A stretch of DNA of 64,000 nucleotides from Gp13-AA77 sp035578005. GTDB lineage: Bacteria; Acidobacteriota; Terriglobia; UBA7540. Positions within the stretch are counted from its first letter, which is position 1. Every line of letters starts with the position of its first letter. Shown in pieces: positions 1 to 8,184 of this stretch. A program made the translations under genes and the position numbers. Under the pieces are notes generated by a model. The model searched no databases, was not told the origin of the DNA, and was given only the letters and a program-made list of their open reading frames with translations. The DNA lies in the NCBI GenBank assembly GCA_035578005.1, contig DATJYK010000181.1:9561-73560 (forward strand), given 5' to 3'.

Positions 1-176
1 AGAAGTACTACCGCGGCTCAAGTTCGTCGAAGGCCCGCGGCACCGGTCTGGGACTCGCCATCGCTCGCGAGATCGCGCGGGCTCACGGGGGTGAAGTCTG
101 GCTGGAAACGAGTTCGCCGCAAGGTTCGGAGTTTTGCCTGTCGTTGCCCGTTGCGCAGGCGGAGGATAGGGCATGA
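1..176 (+). CDS. kdpD: Sensor histidine kinase, C-terminal end (probably KdpD); start lies outside the window
   Basis: Only the last 57 codons are present, read from base 3. They contain the G2 ATP-binding box GTGLGLAIA followed by EIARAHGGEVWLE, the typical end of a HATPase_c domain, so this is the catalytic ATP-binding end of a histidine kinase. The stop codon overlaps the ATG of the following response regulator (ATGA), which implies translational coupling. The kdp genes follow directly, so KdpD, the turgor and potassium sensor, is the likely identity. The sensor part cannot be seen, so the KdpD name is inferred from context; the kinase assignment itself is firm. Confidence 0.85.
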   Translation, partial: KYYRGSSSSKARGTGLGLAIAREIARAHGGEVWLETSSPQGSEFCLSLPVAQAEDRA

Positions 177-880
177 GCCTCGGGCGCATCCTGGTGGTTG
201 ATGACGAGCCGCAGATTCGCCGCGTGATGCGAACCACTCTGGTGGCGAACGGTTATGAGATGGCCGAGGCCCGGAGCGGAGAAGACGCCCTGGAGATGCT
301 TCGCAACGAGCGTTATGACCTGGTGCTTCTGGACGTGAACATGCCGGGCTTGGGCGGCATCGCCACCTGCCGCACGATTCGCACCGAGCGGCCAGGACTA
401 GACCTGGCCATCATTATGCTGACCGTGAGAAATGATGAGAAGGATAAGGTGGAAGCGCTCGACGCCGGCGCTGACGATTACGTTACCAAGCCCTACGGTA
501 CACCCGAGCTTCTCGCTCGTATCCGTGCCGCGTTGCGGCGTACCCCTCTGGTGCAGGAGGCGCGCCCGAAACGCCTCAAGCTTGATGGAGTCGAAATTGA
601 CTTCGAAACTCATCTGGTGACGACCCGCGGCAAACAGGCGCACCTCACCGTCAAGGAACTGGATCTGCTTTCCTACCTCGTAGCCCATCCCAACAAAGTG
701 CTGACGCGCCGCGAGCTGCTGCAGTCCGTCTGGGGACCCGATTACGGGGATGAAAGTGAATATTTGCGTGTGTTTACCAACCGGCTGCGCAAGAAGATCG
801 AGCCCAATCCCAGCAAGCCGCGCTACCTGCTGACGGAACCTTGGACCGGCTACCGTTTTCATCTGCCCGAGCAAGACTGA
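173..880 (+). CDS. kdpE: OmpR-family response regulator KdpE
   Basis: The 235-residue protein has an N-terminal receiver domain with the acidic pair D10-D11, phospho-acceptor D54 in VLLDVNMPG and the conserved lysine K106 in DDYVTKPY. A C-terminal winged-helix DNA-binding domain follows (LTVKELDLLSYLVAHPNKVLTR, then the RVFTNRLRKKIEP recognition region), ending in GYRF as in KdpE and OmpR. Length and order are normal for the family. The ATG overlaps the kinase stop codon. In KdpDE systems the phosphorylated regulator activates kdpFABC, which lies just downstream. I could not pick out a KdpE binding site in the 230 bases that follow. Confidence 0.92.
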   Translation: MSLGRILVVDDEPQIRRVMRTTLVANGYEMAEARSGEDALEMLRNERYDLVLLDVNMPGLGGIATCRTIRTERPGLDLAIIMLTVRNDEKDKVEALDAGADDYVTKPYGTPELLARIRAALRRTPLVQEARPKRLKLDGVEIDFETHLVTTRGKQAHLTVKELDLLSYLVAHPNKVLTRRELLQSVWGPDYGDESEYLRVFTNRLRKKIEPNPSKPRYLLTEPWTGYRFHLPEQD

Positions 881-901
881 CGGGGTATGGGAAACGCCGG
901 T

Positions 902-950
902 AGTGGCTCAATTTGAGGTGGGGGCGGCCCTTGTGGCCGCCCAAGTAACA
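902..950. repeat. GC-rich intergenic repeat (GGGGCGGCCC type), half element
   Basis: The stretch resembles the left arm of the long hairpin at 55351-55448: a variant of TCAGTTTGAGG followed by GGGGCGGCCCTTGTGGCCGCCCAAGTAACA. The matching right arm is missing here. It sits between kdpE and the next gene. Confidence 0.6.
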
Positions 951-1112
951 GCACTGTCATTCCGAATAAGGCCAGAAGCCTCACATTGCAGACGGATTGT
1001 CGCACTGTTATGGCGTTTATAAATTATTTATTTGCTGTTTATGCCTCATTTAGGGTGCAGAATCTAAGCTTTGGGGGTGGATCTGTGGTGGAACAACCCG
1101 ATAGTCGCTGGT

Positions 1113-1664
1113 ATGAATTACGCGCATCCAGCCACGGCCGAACAGTGTCCGGACCACACGCATTCGGAATCCTCGCTGCAACTGACGGTCGTATTCACCA
1201 CGGTGCCGGGCACGGCGGCGGCACTGGCGCGGGCCAGTCAACTGGCACGCGACTTGCGGCTCAATCTGACGCTACTGGTGCCCCAGGTTGTTCCCTATCA
1301 AGTCCCGCTAACAAGCCCACCGGTTGCCATTTCGCACACCCAGCAGATGGCACTGTCGCTGGTTTCGGAGTTCGCACTGAACGTCAATGACACGAGGGTT
1401 CAAATCTGCCTGTGCCGCGACCAACTCGAGTGTCTTAGCCGCTTGATAACCGCGCCCTCGATCGTTTTCCTGGGCGGCCAGAATTCCTCGTGGTGGAGGC
1501 GGGAGCGAAGGCTCGCAAGGGGCCTGCGAGCCCTGGGTCACGAGGTCATTTTCGTAGACCAAAAGGAGCGTCGTCATGCTCGATCTGTTTTACGTTGCCG
1601 CTGGAGTTCTATTCTTCGTGGCGTGCTGGGCTTTCGCCAAAGCCTGCGATCACCTGTAAGGTGA
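1113..1664 (+). CDS. Universal-stress-like protein upstream of kdpFABC
   Basis: The reading frame starting at ATG 1113 encodes about 183 residues. LQLTVVFTTVPGTAAALARA and the later IVFLGGQNSSWWRRERR resemble the alternating strand-helix fold of UspA-like domains, but no clear nucleotide-binding loop (GxxG...S) is visible. KdpD kinases usually carry such a domain internally; a separate one here may be a detached version, which is inference. An upstream in-frame start at 1071 exists but lacks a better ribosome site. The last 89 bases overlap the small membrane ORF at 1576 in another frame, so the true C-terminus may be shorter or the overlap may be real. Confidence 0.55.
   Translation: MNYAHPATAEQCPDHTHSESSLQLTVVFTTVPGTAAALARASQLARDLRLNLTLLVPQVVPYQVPLTSPPVAISHTQQMALSLVSEFALNVNDTRVQICLCRDQLECLSRLITAPSIVFLGGQNSSWWRRERRLARGLRALGHEVIFVDQKERRHARSVLRCRWSSILRGVLGFRQSLRSPVR
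1576..1659 (+). CDS. 27-residue single-span membrane peptide preceding kdpF
   Basis: ATG 1576 to TAA 1659 encodes 27 residues. The first 20 or so form one hydrophobic helix (LFYVAAGVLFFVACWAF), ending with polar KACDHL. AAGGAG lies about 10 bases before the ATG, a good ribosome binding site. It precedes kdpF by 16 bases and resembles KdpF in size and topology, but lacks the KdpF tail. It may be an extra small subunit or regulator of the Kdp complex; that role is inference from position. It overlaps the end of the stress-like frame. Too short for most gene callers. Confidence 0.6.
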   Translation: MLDLFYVAAGVLFFVACWAFAKACDHL

Positions 1665-1675
1665 GGAGGTGACTC

Positions 1676-1759
1676 ATGGATTACATCATTTCTGGCGTCG
1701 CTGCGTTCTTCCTATTCGTGTACCTGGTATACGCATTGCTGCGACCCGAACGGTTTTAA
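1676..1759 (+). CDS. kdpF: KdpF, small stabilising subunit of the potassium ATPase
   Basis: ATG 1676 to TAA 1759 gives 27 residues with a single membrane helix (SGVAAFFLFVYLVYALL) and the family-typical end RPERF. GAGGAGG lies just upstream. KdpF in other bacteria is a 25-30 residue peptide that stabilises KdpABC, and it is encoded immediately before kdpA, as here (10 bases apart). Many annotations miss it because of its size. Confidence 0.85.
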   Translation: MDYIISGVAAFFLFVYLVYALLRPERF

Positions 1760-1769
1760 GGAGGCCACT

Positions 1770-3587
1770 GTGGCGATTAGCGGTGTTTGGTACATTGTGG
1801 CGTATTTTTTGGTTCTCTTGGTGCTGACGAAGCCTCTGGGCTTGTTCATGGCTCGCGTCTTCGAAGGCGAGCGGACGCTTCTTCATCCGCTGCTACGCCC
1901 GCTCGAGAGGTTGACCTACCGCGTGTGTGGGATACATGAAGACGCGGAGCAGCGCTGGACACAATATGCCGCGTCCGTTCTCGCCTTCAGCCTTGTCAGC
2001 TTTTTGTTTGTGTATGCCATTCAGCGGCTGCAGGGATTCCTACCGTTAAACCCGATGGGGTTCAGTACTCCGCATGCTCCGGCCAACGCCACGCCGATGA
2101 CGCCGGACCTCGCCTTCAACACCGCCGTGAGCTTTATGACCAACACAAACTGGCAGGCTTATGGCGGCGAGGTGACTCTGAGCTACTTTGTCCAGATGGT
2201 GGCCCTGACCGTGCAGAATTTTGTCTCTGCTGCGGCCGGAATTGCGGTGGCGATCGCGCTGATTCGAGGGTTCGCGCGCAAACAGTCCAGCAGCATCGGC
2301 AACTTCTGGGTGGACCTGACACGCTGCACCGTTTACATCCTCCTGCCGCTCGCCCTGGTGTTCGCGATCTTTTTGTGCGCGCGCGGCGCCCCTCAGACCT
2401 TCCGAGCCTACCAGAAGGCGATCACCGTGGAGGGGCCCGCGCAAACTATCGCAGTGGGACCAGTGGCCTCCCAGGAATCCATCAAGATGCTGGGAACCAA
2501 TGGGGGAGGGTTCTTCAACACCAACTCGGGTCATCCCTACGAGAATCCCACGCCGTTTACAAACTTCACAGAACTGCTGGCCATTCTCATCATCTCATCG
2601 GGCCTCACCTATACCTTCGGGAGAATGGTTCGTGATACGCGACAGGGGTGGGCGTTGTTCGCCGCCATGGCGTTCATGTTTCTGGCGGCGGTCTTTGTTT
2701 GCTATCCCGCCGAGCAGTCTGGAAACCCGATCCTGGCTCGATTAGGAGTCCAAACATCAGCCACTTCGAAGCAAGCGGGCGGGAATATGGAGGGTAAGGA
2801 GGTCCGCTTCGGTCTCGCCAGTTCCGCGCTCTGGGCCACCGCCACCACGGATGCCAGCAACGGCAGCGTCAACAGCATGCACGACAGTTATACCCCGCTC
2901 GGCGGCCTCATCCCGCTGTTCAATATTCAGACCGACGAGGTCATTTTCGGGGGGGTCGGTTCGGGCTTGTACGGCATGCTGCTGTATGCCATCGTCGGGG
3001 TCTTTATTGCCGGACTGATGGTCGGCCGAACACCCGAGTACTTGGGGAAAAAGATCGAGCAGAAAGAAGTCAAGATGGCGATGGTGGCCATTATCGTGAC
3101 CGCCTTGTCCATCCTGGTGTTCACGGCCGCCAGTGTGGTAATTCCGCTCGCCAAGGGCGGCTACTGGAATCCGCCTGGCCCGCCCATAGCCAATTTTAAT
3201 AACTCAGGCCCTCACGGGCTCAGCGAGGTCTTGTATGCGTTCTCTAGCGCTTCGGAGAACAATGGCAGCGCCTTTGCCGGGATCAACGCCACGACGCCTT
3301 GGTACGACTTCACCCAGGGCTTGGCCATGCTAATCGGACGCTTCGGGTTTATTCTCCCTGCCTTGGCCGTTGCCGGCAGCCTGGCTGCCAAGAAGAAGGT
3401 GCCCACGACTAGTGGCACCCTTCCAACTCATGGAGCGCTTTTTGTCGGCCTTTTGGTCGGGGTCGTGATCATTATCGGCGCTTTGACCTTCTTTCCGGCC
3501 TTATCCTTGGGTCCCATCGTGGAGCACTTCCTGATGCGCGAAGGGAAGCTTTTCTCTTCGTTAATCTCATTGCCGATTTGGAGTTGA
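1770..3587 (+). CDS. kdpA: Potassium-transporting ATPase, K+-channel-like subunit KdpA
   Basis: 605 residues, slightly longer than the roughly 560 of E. coli KdpA. KdpA binds and translocates K+ through four repeated membrane-pore-membrane units. The selectivity-loop motif GTNGGGFFNTNSGHPYENP near residues 235-255 is diagnostic, as are NTAVSFMTNTNWQAYGGE (near residue 115) and NNNGSAF-like SENNGSAFAG near residue 500. The start is GTG 1770, chosen because AAGGAGG precedes it by 6 bases. It is followed after 4 bases by kdpB, in one operon with kdpF. Confidence 0.97.
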   Translation: MAISGVWYIVAYFLVLLVLTKPLGLFMARVFEGERTLLHPLLRPLERLTYRVCGIHEDAEQRWTQYAASVLAFSLVSFLFVYAIQRLQGFLPLNPMGFSTPHAPANATPMTPDLAFNTAVSFMTNTNWQAYGGEVTLSYFVQMVALTVQNFVSAAAGIAVAIALIRGFARKQSSSIGNFWVDLTRCTVYILLPLALVFAIFLCARGAPQTFRAYQKAITVEGPAQTIAVGPVASQESIKMLGTNGGGFFNTNSGHPYENPTPFTNFTELLAILIISSGLTYTFGRMVRDTRQGWALFAAMAFMFLAAVFVCYPAEQSGNPILARLGVQTSATSKQAGGNMEGKEVRFGLASSALWATATTDASNGSVNSMHDSYTPLGGLIPLFNIQTDEVIFGGVGSGLYGMLLYAIVGVFIAGLMVGRTPEYLGKKIEQKEVKMAMVAIIVTALSILVFTAASVVIPLAKGGYWNPPGPPIANFNNSGPHGLSEVLYAFSSASENNGSAFAGINATTPWYDFTQGLAMLIGRFGFILPALAVAGSLAAKKKVPTTSGTLPTHGALFVGLLVGVVIIIGALTFFPALSLGPIVEHFLMREGKLFSSLISLPIWS

Positions 3588-3591
3588 ACTT

Positions 3592-5706
3592 ATGGCGACT
3601 GTTGTGTCACCACCACCTGCTGTCGAAGATGAAACCCATCTCTTGCCGAAAAGACTGGTGCGGGCGCGTCCGCTGTTTGACCCGCCCATCGTCAAGCGGG
3701 CGCTGCGGGAATCGTTTGTCAAGCTCAGCCCGGTCACCCTGATCAAGAATCCCGTCATGTTCGTGGTGGAGGTCGGAGCGGCTCTGACCACCATTTTCCT
3801 GCTTCGGGATGCCATCACCCGGACCCACGCCATCGGTTTCACCTTGCAGATCGGCATTTGGCTGTGGTTTACGGTTCTTTTTGCCAACTTCGCGGAAGCC
3901 ATGGCCGAGGCGCGCGGCAAGGCCCAGGCGGATACGCTACGAAAGGCCAAGACCGAGACCCTGGCAAAGCGCTATGGCCAGGGAAACAAGACGGAACCGG
4001 TGCCGGCCTCCCGGCTACGCGCCGGCGATTCGGTGCTCTGCGAGGCAGGGGATATCATACCCGGCGACGGTGAAGTGACCGACGGCATTGCCACTGTCGA
4101 CGAATCCGTCATCACCGGCGAGAGCGCGCCCGTGATTCGCGAATCCGGCGGCGATCGGAGCGCTGTGACCGGAGGAACTAAGGTTCTCTCCGACTGGATC
4201 AAGATCCAGATCACCTCAAATCCCGGCGAGACTTTTCTCGATCGCATGATCGCGCTGGTGGAAGGCGCGGAGCGCCAGAAGACGCCGAACGAAATCGCAC
4301 TCAACATCCTGATCGCCGGCCTCACGCTGATTTTTCTGCTGGCCGTGGTGACGTTGCATCCGTTTGCTCTTTACAGCGTGCGTTCTGCCGGCGCGGGCGA
4401 GGTGCCGTCCGTGGCCGTGCTGGTGTCTCTGCTGGTGTGCCTGATCCCCACCACCATCGGCGGCCTGCTTTCCGCCATCGGCATTGCCGGCATGGACCGT
4501 GTGATGCAAGATAACGTGCTGGCCATGAGCGGCAAGGCCGTGGAAGCGTCCGGCGACGTTAACACCCTCTTGCTCGACAAGACCGGCACCATCACGCTCG
4601 GCAACCGCCAGGCGGTGGAATTCATTCCCGCCGAAGGTGTCAACACCGCTGAGCTGGCAGATGCGGCCCAACTCTCGAGCCTGGCCGACGAAACCCCCGA
4701 GGGCCGCTCGATTGTGGTTCTGGCTAAACAGCAGTTCAACCTGCGCGGCCGCGATGTCTCTGATTTGAACGCGCAATTCGTACCGTTCTCGGCTTACACA
4801 CGCATGAGCGGCGTAGACTTTGACAGCCGCCATCTGCGCAAAGGTGCCACCGAAGCGATTGTTAAGTTTGTCCGAGAGCAAGGGGGCAGTGTCAGTTCGA
4901 ACTTCACGGATGCTTCCGACCGCATCTCCCGCTCCGGAGGCACTCCGCTTGCCGTAGCGGATGGAAGCCGCCTGCTCGGCACCATTCATCTAAAGGACGT
5001 CGTCAAAGGCGGCATGAAGGAACGGCTGGCGCAACTTCGCGCTATGGGAATTCGTTCCATCATGATCACCGGCGACAATCCGTTAACGGCTGCGGCCATC
5101 GCCGCCGAAGCGGGCGTGGATGATTTTCTCGCCCAGGCCACTCCCGAGCAGAAACTGCAGTACATCAAGAAGGAGCAAACCGAAGGGCGCTTGGTCGCCA
5201 TGACGGGCGACGGCACCAACGACGCTCCGGCGCTGGCTCAGGCCGACGTCGGCGTGGCCATGAACACCGGTACCATGGCCGCCAAAGAGGCCGGCAACAT
5301 GGTGGATTTGGATAGCAATCCCACCAAGCTCATTGAGATCGTGGCCATCGGCAAACAACTCCTGATCACCCGCGGCGCGCTAACCACGTTCTCCATCGCC
5401 AATGATGTGGCCAAGTATTTCGCCATTATCCCAGCGATGTTCATGGCCACCTATCCCGCCCTCGCATACTTGAACATCATGCATCTGCATACGCCGCAGA
5501 GCGCGGTGCTGTCAGCCGTGATTTTCAACGCGCTCATCATCATCGCCCTGGTGCCGCTGGCGCTGCGGGGCGTGAAGTACCGGCCACAGGCCGCGGGCGC
5601 TTTACTTTGGCGCAACCTGATGATCTACGGCGTGGGTGGGATTATCGCGCCCTTTCCCGGGATTTGGGCTATCGATCAAATCCTGCATTGGCTGAGGCTG
5701 GCGTGA
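3592..5706 (+). CDS. kdpB: Potassium-transporting P-type ATPase subunit KdpB
   Basis: 704 residues. All catalytic landmarks of a P-type ATPase are present: TGES in the actuator domain (about residues 175-178), the phosphorylated aspartate D329 in DKTGT, and the hinge MTGDGTNDAP near residue 540. PTTIGGLLSAIGIAGMDR, the transmembrane stretch before the P-domain, is typical of KdpB. ATP hydrolysis here drives K+ uptake through KdpA in the cytoplasmic membrane. Start ATG 3592 lies 4 bases after the kdpA stop. Intact, with no frame problems. Confidence 0.98.
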   Translation: MATVVSPPPAVEDETHLLPKRLVRARPLFDPPIVKRALRESFVKLSPVTLIKNPVMFVVEVGAALTTIFLLRDAITRTHAIGFTLQIGIWLWFTVLFANFAEAMAEARGKAQADTLRKAKTETLAKRYGQGNKTEPVPASRLRAGDSVLCEAGDIIPGDGEVTDGIATVDESVITGESAPVIRESGGDRSAVTGGTKVLSDWIKIQITSNPGETFLDRMIALVEGAERQKTPNEIALNILIAGLTLIFLLAVVTLHPFALYSVRSAGAGEVPSVAVLVSLLVCLIPTTIGGLLSAIGIAGMDRVMQDNVLAMSGKAVEASGDVNTLLLDKTGTITLGNRQAVEFIPAEGVNTAELADAAQLSSLADETPEGRSIVVLAKQQFNLRGRDVSDLNAQFVPFSAYTRMSGVDFDSRHLRKGATEAIVKFVREQGGSVSSNFTDASDRISRSGGTPLAVADGSRLLGTIHLKDVVKGGMKERLAQLRAMGIRSIMITGDNPLTAAAIAAEAGVDDFLAQATPEQKLQYIKKEQTEGRLVAMTGDGTNDAPALAQADVGVAMNTGTMAAKEAGNMVDLDSNPTKLIEIVAIGKQLLITRGALTTFSIANDVAKYFAIIPAMFMATYPALAYLNIMHLHTPQSAVLSAVIFNALIIIALVPLALRGVKYRPQAAGALLWRNLMIYGVGGIIAPFPGIWAIDQILHWLRLA

Positions 5707-5750
5707 AGGTTGAAAAAGGCTAAGTTTGATGAACGTGTTGCGTGCGGCCC

Positions 5751-5822
5751 GTCATTCTGAGCGAAGCGAGGAATCCCAGGATCTCAGAATACCGAGATCC
5801 TTCGCTGTGCTCAGGATGGCAG
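5751..5822. repeat. Imperfect inverted repeat between kdpB and kdpC
   Basis: Left arm GTCATTCTGAGCGAAGCGAG, right arm ending TTCGCTGTGCTCAGGATGGC; the arms pair imperfectly around a short centre containing ATCTCAGAATACCGAGAT. It belongs to the same repeat class as 6677-6760, 15256-15344 and 50056-50108. It falls inside the kdp operon, so it would be transcribed as a hairpin between kdpB and kdpC. Confidence 0.75.
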
Positions 5823-5862
5823 GTACCGACTGTGACTGGCGATCCGCGAACGGAGAGACACC

Positions 5863-6459
5863 ATGTTGAGACAACTCGGACCCGCACTTCGCTTCACCAT
5901 CTTCTTCACTGTGCTCACCGGCTTCGTCTACCCCGGTGTGGTGACCGGATTGACGCAAATGTTTTTTCCGCACCGCGCGAACGGCAGCCTGATTGTGGTC
6001 AACGGCCAGGTGGTCGGCTCTTCGTTGATCGGTCAGAATTTCGCCAAGCCGGAATATTTTCAGCCTCGGCCGTCGGCTGCCGGCAATGGCTATGACGCCA
6101 CCGCTTCCGCCGGTTCGAACTACGGCCCCACCAACCAAAAGCTGATCGACCGCGTGAAAGCGTCCATCGATCAATTCCGCAAAGACAACCCCGATTACAC
6201 CGGCCCCATTCCCGCCGACCTCGTCACCGCGTCGGCCAGCGGCCTCGATCCTGACATCAGCCCTGCCTCCGCCCAGGCCCAGGTGCCGCGCGTGGCGAAA
6301 GCACGCGGCATCGCGCTGGAAAAAGTGCAACAGCTTGTTGCACAAAACACCCAAGGCCGCACCCTCGGATTTCTGGGCGAGCCGCGGGTGAACGTCCTCG
6401 AGCTGAATCTCGCCCTCGATCGGCAGTTTCCGCTGAAATCGTCGGCCTCCAATCGATAG
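5863..6459 (+). CDS. kdpC: Potassium-transporting ATPase chaperone-like subunit KdpC
   Basis: 198 residues, normal length. One N-terminal membrane helix (FTIFFTVLTGFVYPGVVTG, residues about 10-30) is followed by a periplasmic or outer-side domain with the family motifs GSSLIGQNF, YFQPRPSA, SGSNYGPTN-like SAGSNYGPTN, and near the end LGEPRVNVLELN. KdpC is needed for assembly and high-affinity K+ binding of the Kdp pump. It is separated from kdpB by 156 bases containing an inverted repeat, an unusual gap in an otherwise tight operon. Start ATG 5863 has GGAGAGA upstream. Confidence 0.96.
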   Translation: MLRQLGPALRFTIFFTVLTGFVYPGVVTGLTQMFFPHRANGSLIVVNGQVVGSSLIGQNFAKPEYFQPRPSAAGNGYDATASAGSNYGPTNQKLIDRVKASIDQFRKDNPDYTGPIPADLVTASASGLDPDISPASAQAQVPRVAKARGIALEKVQQLVAQNTQGRTLGFLGEPRVNVLELNLALDRQFPLKSSASNR

Positions 6460-6650
6460 CGTCCCTACGCAGGGGTCTTACAGCGCCAACCACTTACAGA
6501 ACTTCACCCCCCCGGCGTCGCTGGCGGCGATGTAGCCTACCTCGAAACGCTACAGCGTGTTAAAACCCTAGCGATGAGAATCACTTGACAACTTTGAGAT
6601 CTCGTGATACACAAGGTGAGGCGGCCGTGTTAAAGGCTTTTGTGGCTCAG

Positions 6651-6790
6651 AGTTCGTTGAAAAACTCGTCCAGCCTGTCATTCCGAGGAGCCGAAGGCGA
6701 CGAGGAATCTCGCATTTCCTTTAGTTTCAGAGCGAGATTCCTCGCTCCGCTCGGAATGACAAGCTTCGGAAATGTTTTTTCAACGAACTG
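6651..6790. repeat. Non-autonomous (MITE-like) inverted repeat, about 140 bases
   Basis: Outer arms AGTTCGTTGAAAAAC and GTTTTTTCAACGAACT enclose an inner pair, GTCATTCCGAGGAGCCGAAG and CTCGCTCCGCTCGGAATGAC (6677-6760), so the whole stretch can fold into one long hairpin. The inner pair is a member of the repeat class also seen at 15256-15344 and 50056-50108. No open frame of note. Confidence 0.75.
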
Positions 6791-6948
6791 TTAGAAAGCA
6801 CGGCGGCACCAAGGGCCCCTGAAAGGAGCCATGTGGGCTCACGAATCTCGATAGTGTTCTTCTTTTCTGGGATGTCCTGGGCGGCCCGCGCCGCGTTAGG
6901 CCCGTCCCCGCTCAGCCGAGGGTATGTCAGCCCTCCGACAAAAGCCGA

Positions 6949-7109
6949 ATTTTTTTAAATTTTTTTTGGCCTATCCTGGAATGTTATTGATAATAAAGGA
7001 CCGAAAATGAGAAATTTGAGACAAATGAGAATACCCTGGAATGTATATGAAAACAAACGAGTTAGACAGATTTATCCTGGAATGTTATTGAAAAATAAGG
7101 TAGTTAATC
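6949..7109 (+). repeat. Three-unit repeat, copy A
   Basis: Three related units begin at 6972, 7032 and 7073, with consensus TAYCCTGGAATGTTATTGA followed by A-rich sequence. They are preceded by an AT run (AATTTTTTTAAATTTTTTTT). The same 150 bases, nearly base for base and with the same 60 and 40-41 base spacing, occur inverted at 26895-27046; a diverged relative lies at 52030-52139. The 913-base gap between kdpC and the cytochrome gene otherwise holds only repeats; I see no convincing gene in it. Confidence 0.85.
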
Positions 7110-7220
7110 GATTTCGCCCCAACCCAGTCTAGGGCGAAGAGGGGTTGCCGGCTCGACCTGCCGGCATTAGGGGCGGGGCTTTTGAGTCTCTGTGAGAACT
7201 CGCGCATGCCGCCTGTCTGG

Positions 7221-7302
7221 GGTGGACCCCCGCGGGGGTGACGCCGCTGGATATGGAGCTTCTGCTCCAACGCAGTCATTCCCGCGAAGGCGGGAATCCA
7301 CG
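7221..7302. repeat. Inverted pair of ATTCCC-N8-GGGAAT type repeats
   Basis: GTGGACCCCCGCGGGGGTGA is followed, after a short centre with GGAGCTTCTGCTCC, by CATTCCCGCGAAGGCGGGAA. The second half matches the pattern ATTCCC-N8-GGGAAT found throughout this window. It lies just upstream of the cytochrome gene. Confidence 0.75.
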
Positions 7303-7372
7303 AGTTTTCACACGGATTCTTTTGCCCACCCCGAATCGCTGCGTCGAGGCAGTTTGTTGCTAAGGGACTTGA

Positions 7373-8164
7373 TTGACGGCTTTCGCTCACGACCGTTTTA
7401 TATCCGCTGCGGCCGCCGCTGTGTTGCTGGCGGGCGTCTCTCTTGCTGCACAAGCTCCCAAAACCGCTTCGCCCGCTGTGACCCCTGGGTTAGTCGAAAG
7501 CGGTGGCTCGCTCTTTATCCAGCGCTGCGCATTCTGTCACGGTCGGGACGCGGGTGGCGGTGAAACAGGGCCGGACCTCACCCGCTCGAAGCTCGTTGCA
7601 GGTGACGTGGGCGGCGACAAAATCCTTCCGGTTGTGCGCTATGGGCGCCCGGAAAAAGGGATGCCGCGCTTCGACCTGCCCGACTCTGACCTCGCCGCGC
7701 TCGTGGCGTTCATCCACGATCAAGCCACCAAAGCAGCCTCGCAGAATGGTGGCCGCCGCGGCGTGGATGTTTCCGATCTTCAGACCGGTAACGCCGAAGC
7801 CGGCAAGCAGTACTTCTACGGGGCCGGAAAATGCGCATCCTGCCACTCGCCGACAGGCGATCTCTCTGGCATCGCCGAACGCTTCCAGGGATTGCAGCTC
7901 GAGCGGCGCATGTTGTATCCCGAACACGTTAAGGCCAGGATTGTGGTAACGCTCCCTTCCGGCGAAACCGTCTCCGGAGAGCTTGCTTACCGCGACGAGT
8001 TTACGGTTGCTCTGCGCGATAGTTCCGGCCATTATCGCTCCTGGGCCACCAACCAGGTCCGGTACACTATCGACGCGCCGGCCGAAGCGCACGCGGCTCT
8101 GCTGGGAAAATACACGGACGCCGATGTGCACAACCTGATGGCGTATCTCCAGACGCTGCGCTGA
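7373..8164 (+). CDS. Exported di-heme cytochrome c
   Basis: 263 residues from TTG 7373 (AAGGGA lies a few bases upstream; no ATG fits). An N-terminal hydrophobic stretch (SAAAAAVLLAGVSLAAQA, residues 11-28) is a likely signal peptide. Two c-type heme sites are visible, CAFCH (residues 52-56) and CASCH (about 155-159), with GMPRFDLPDSDLAALVAFI giving a probable axial methionine for the first heme. Between the second heme and the C-terminal helix lies a segment of about 70 residues with no heme motif. It sits 20 bases before the PQQ dehydrogenase and is probably its electron acceptor on the outer side of the membrane; that pairing is inference. Confidence 0.88.
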   Translation: MTAFAHDRFISAAAAAVLLAGVSLAAQAPKTASPAVTPGLVESGGSLFIQRCAFCHGRDAGGGETGPDLTRSKLVAGDVGGDKILPVVRYGRPEKGMPRFDLPDSDLAALVAFIHDQATKAASQNGGRRGVDVSDLQTGNAEAGKQYFYGAGKCASCHSPTGDLSGIAERFQGLQLERRMLYPEHVKARIVVTLPSGETVSGELAYRDEFTVALRDSSGHYRSWATNQVRYTIDAPAEAHAALLGKYTDADVHNLMAYLQTLR

Positions 8165-8184
8165 TCGGAAAGACGCGAGATTTA

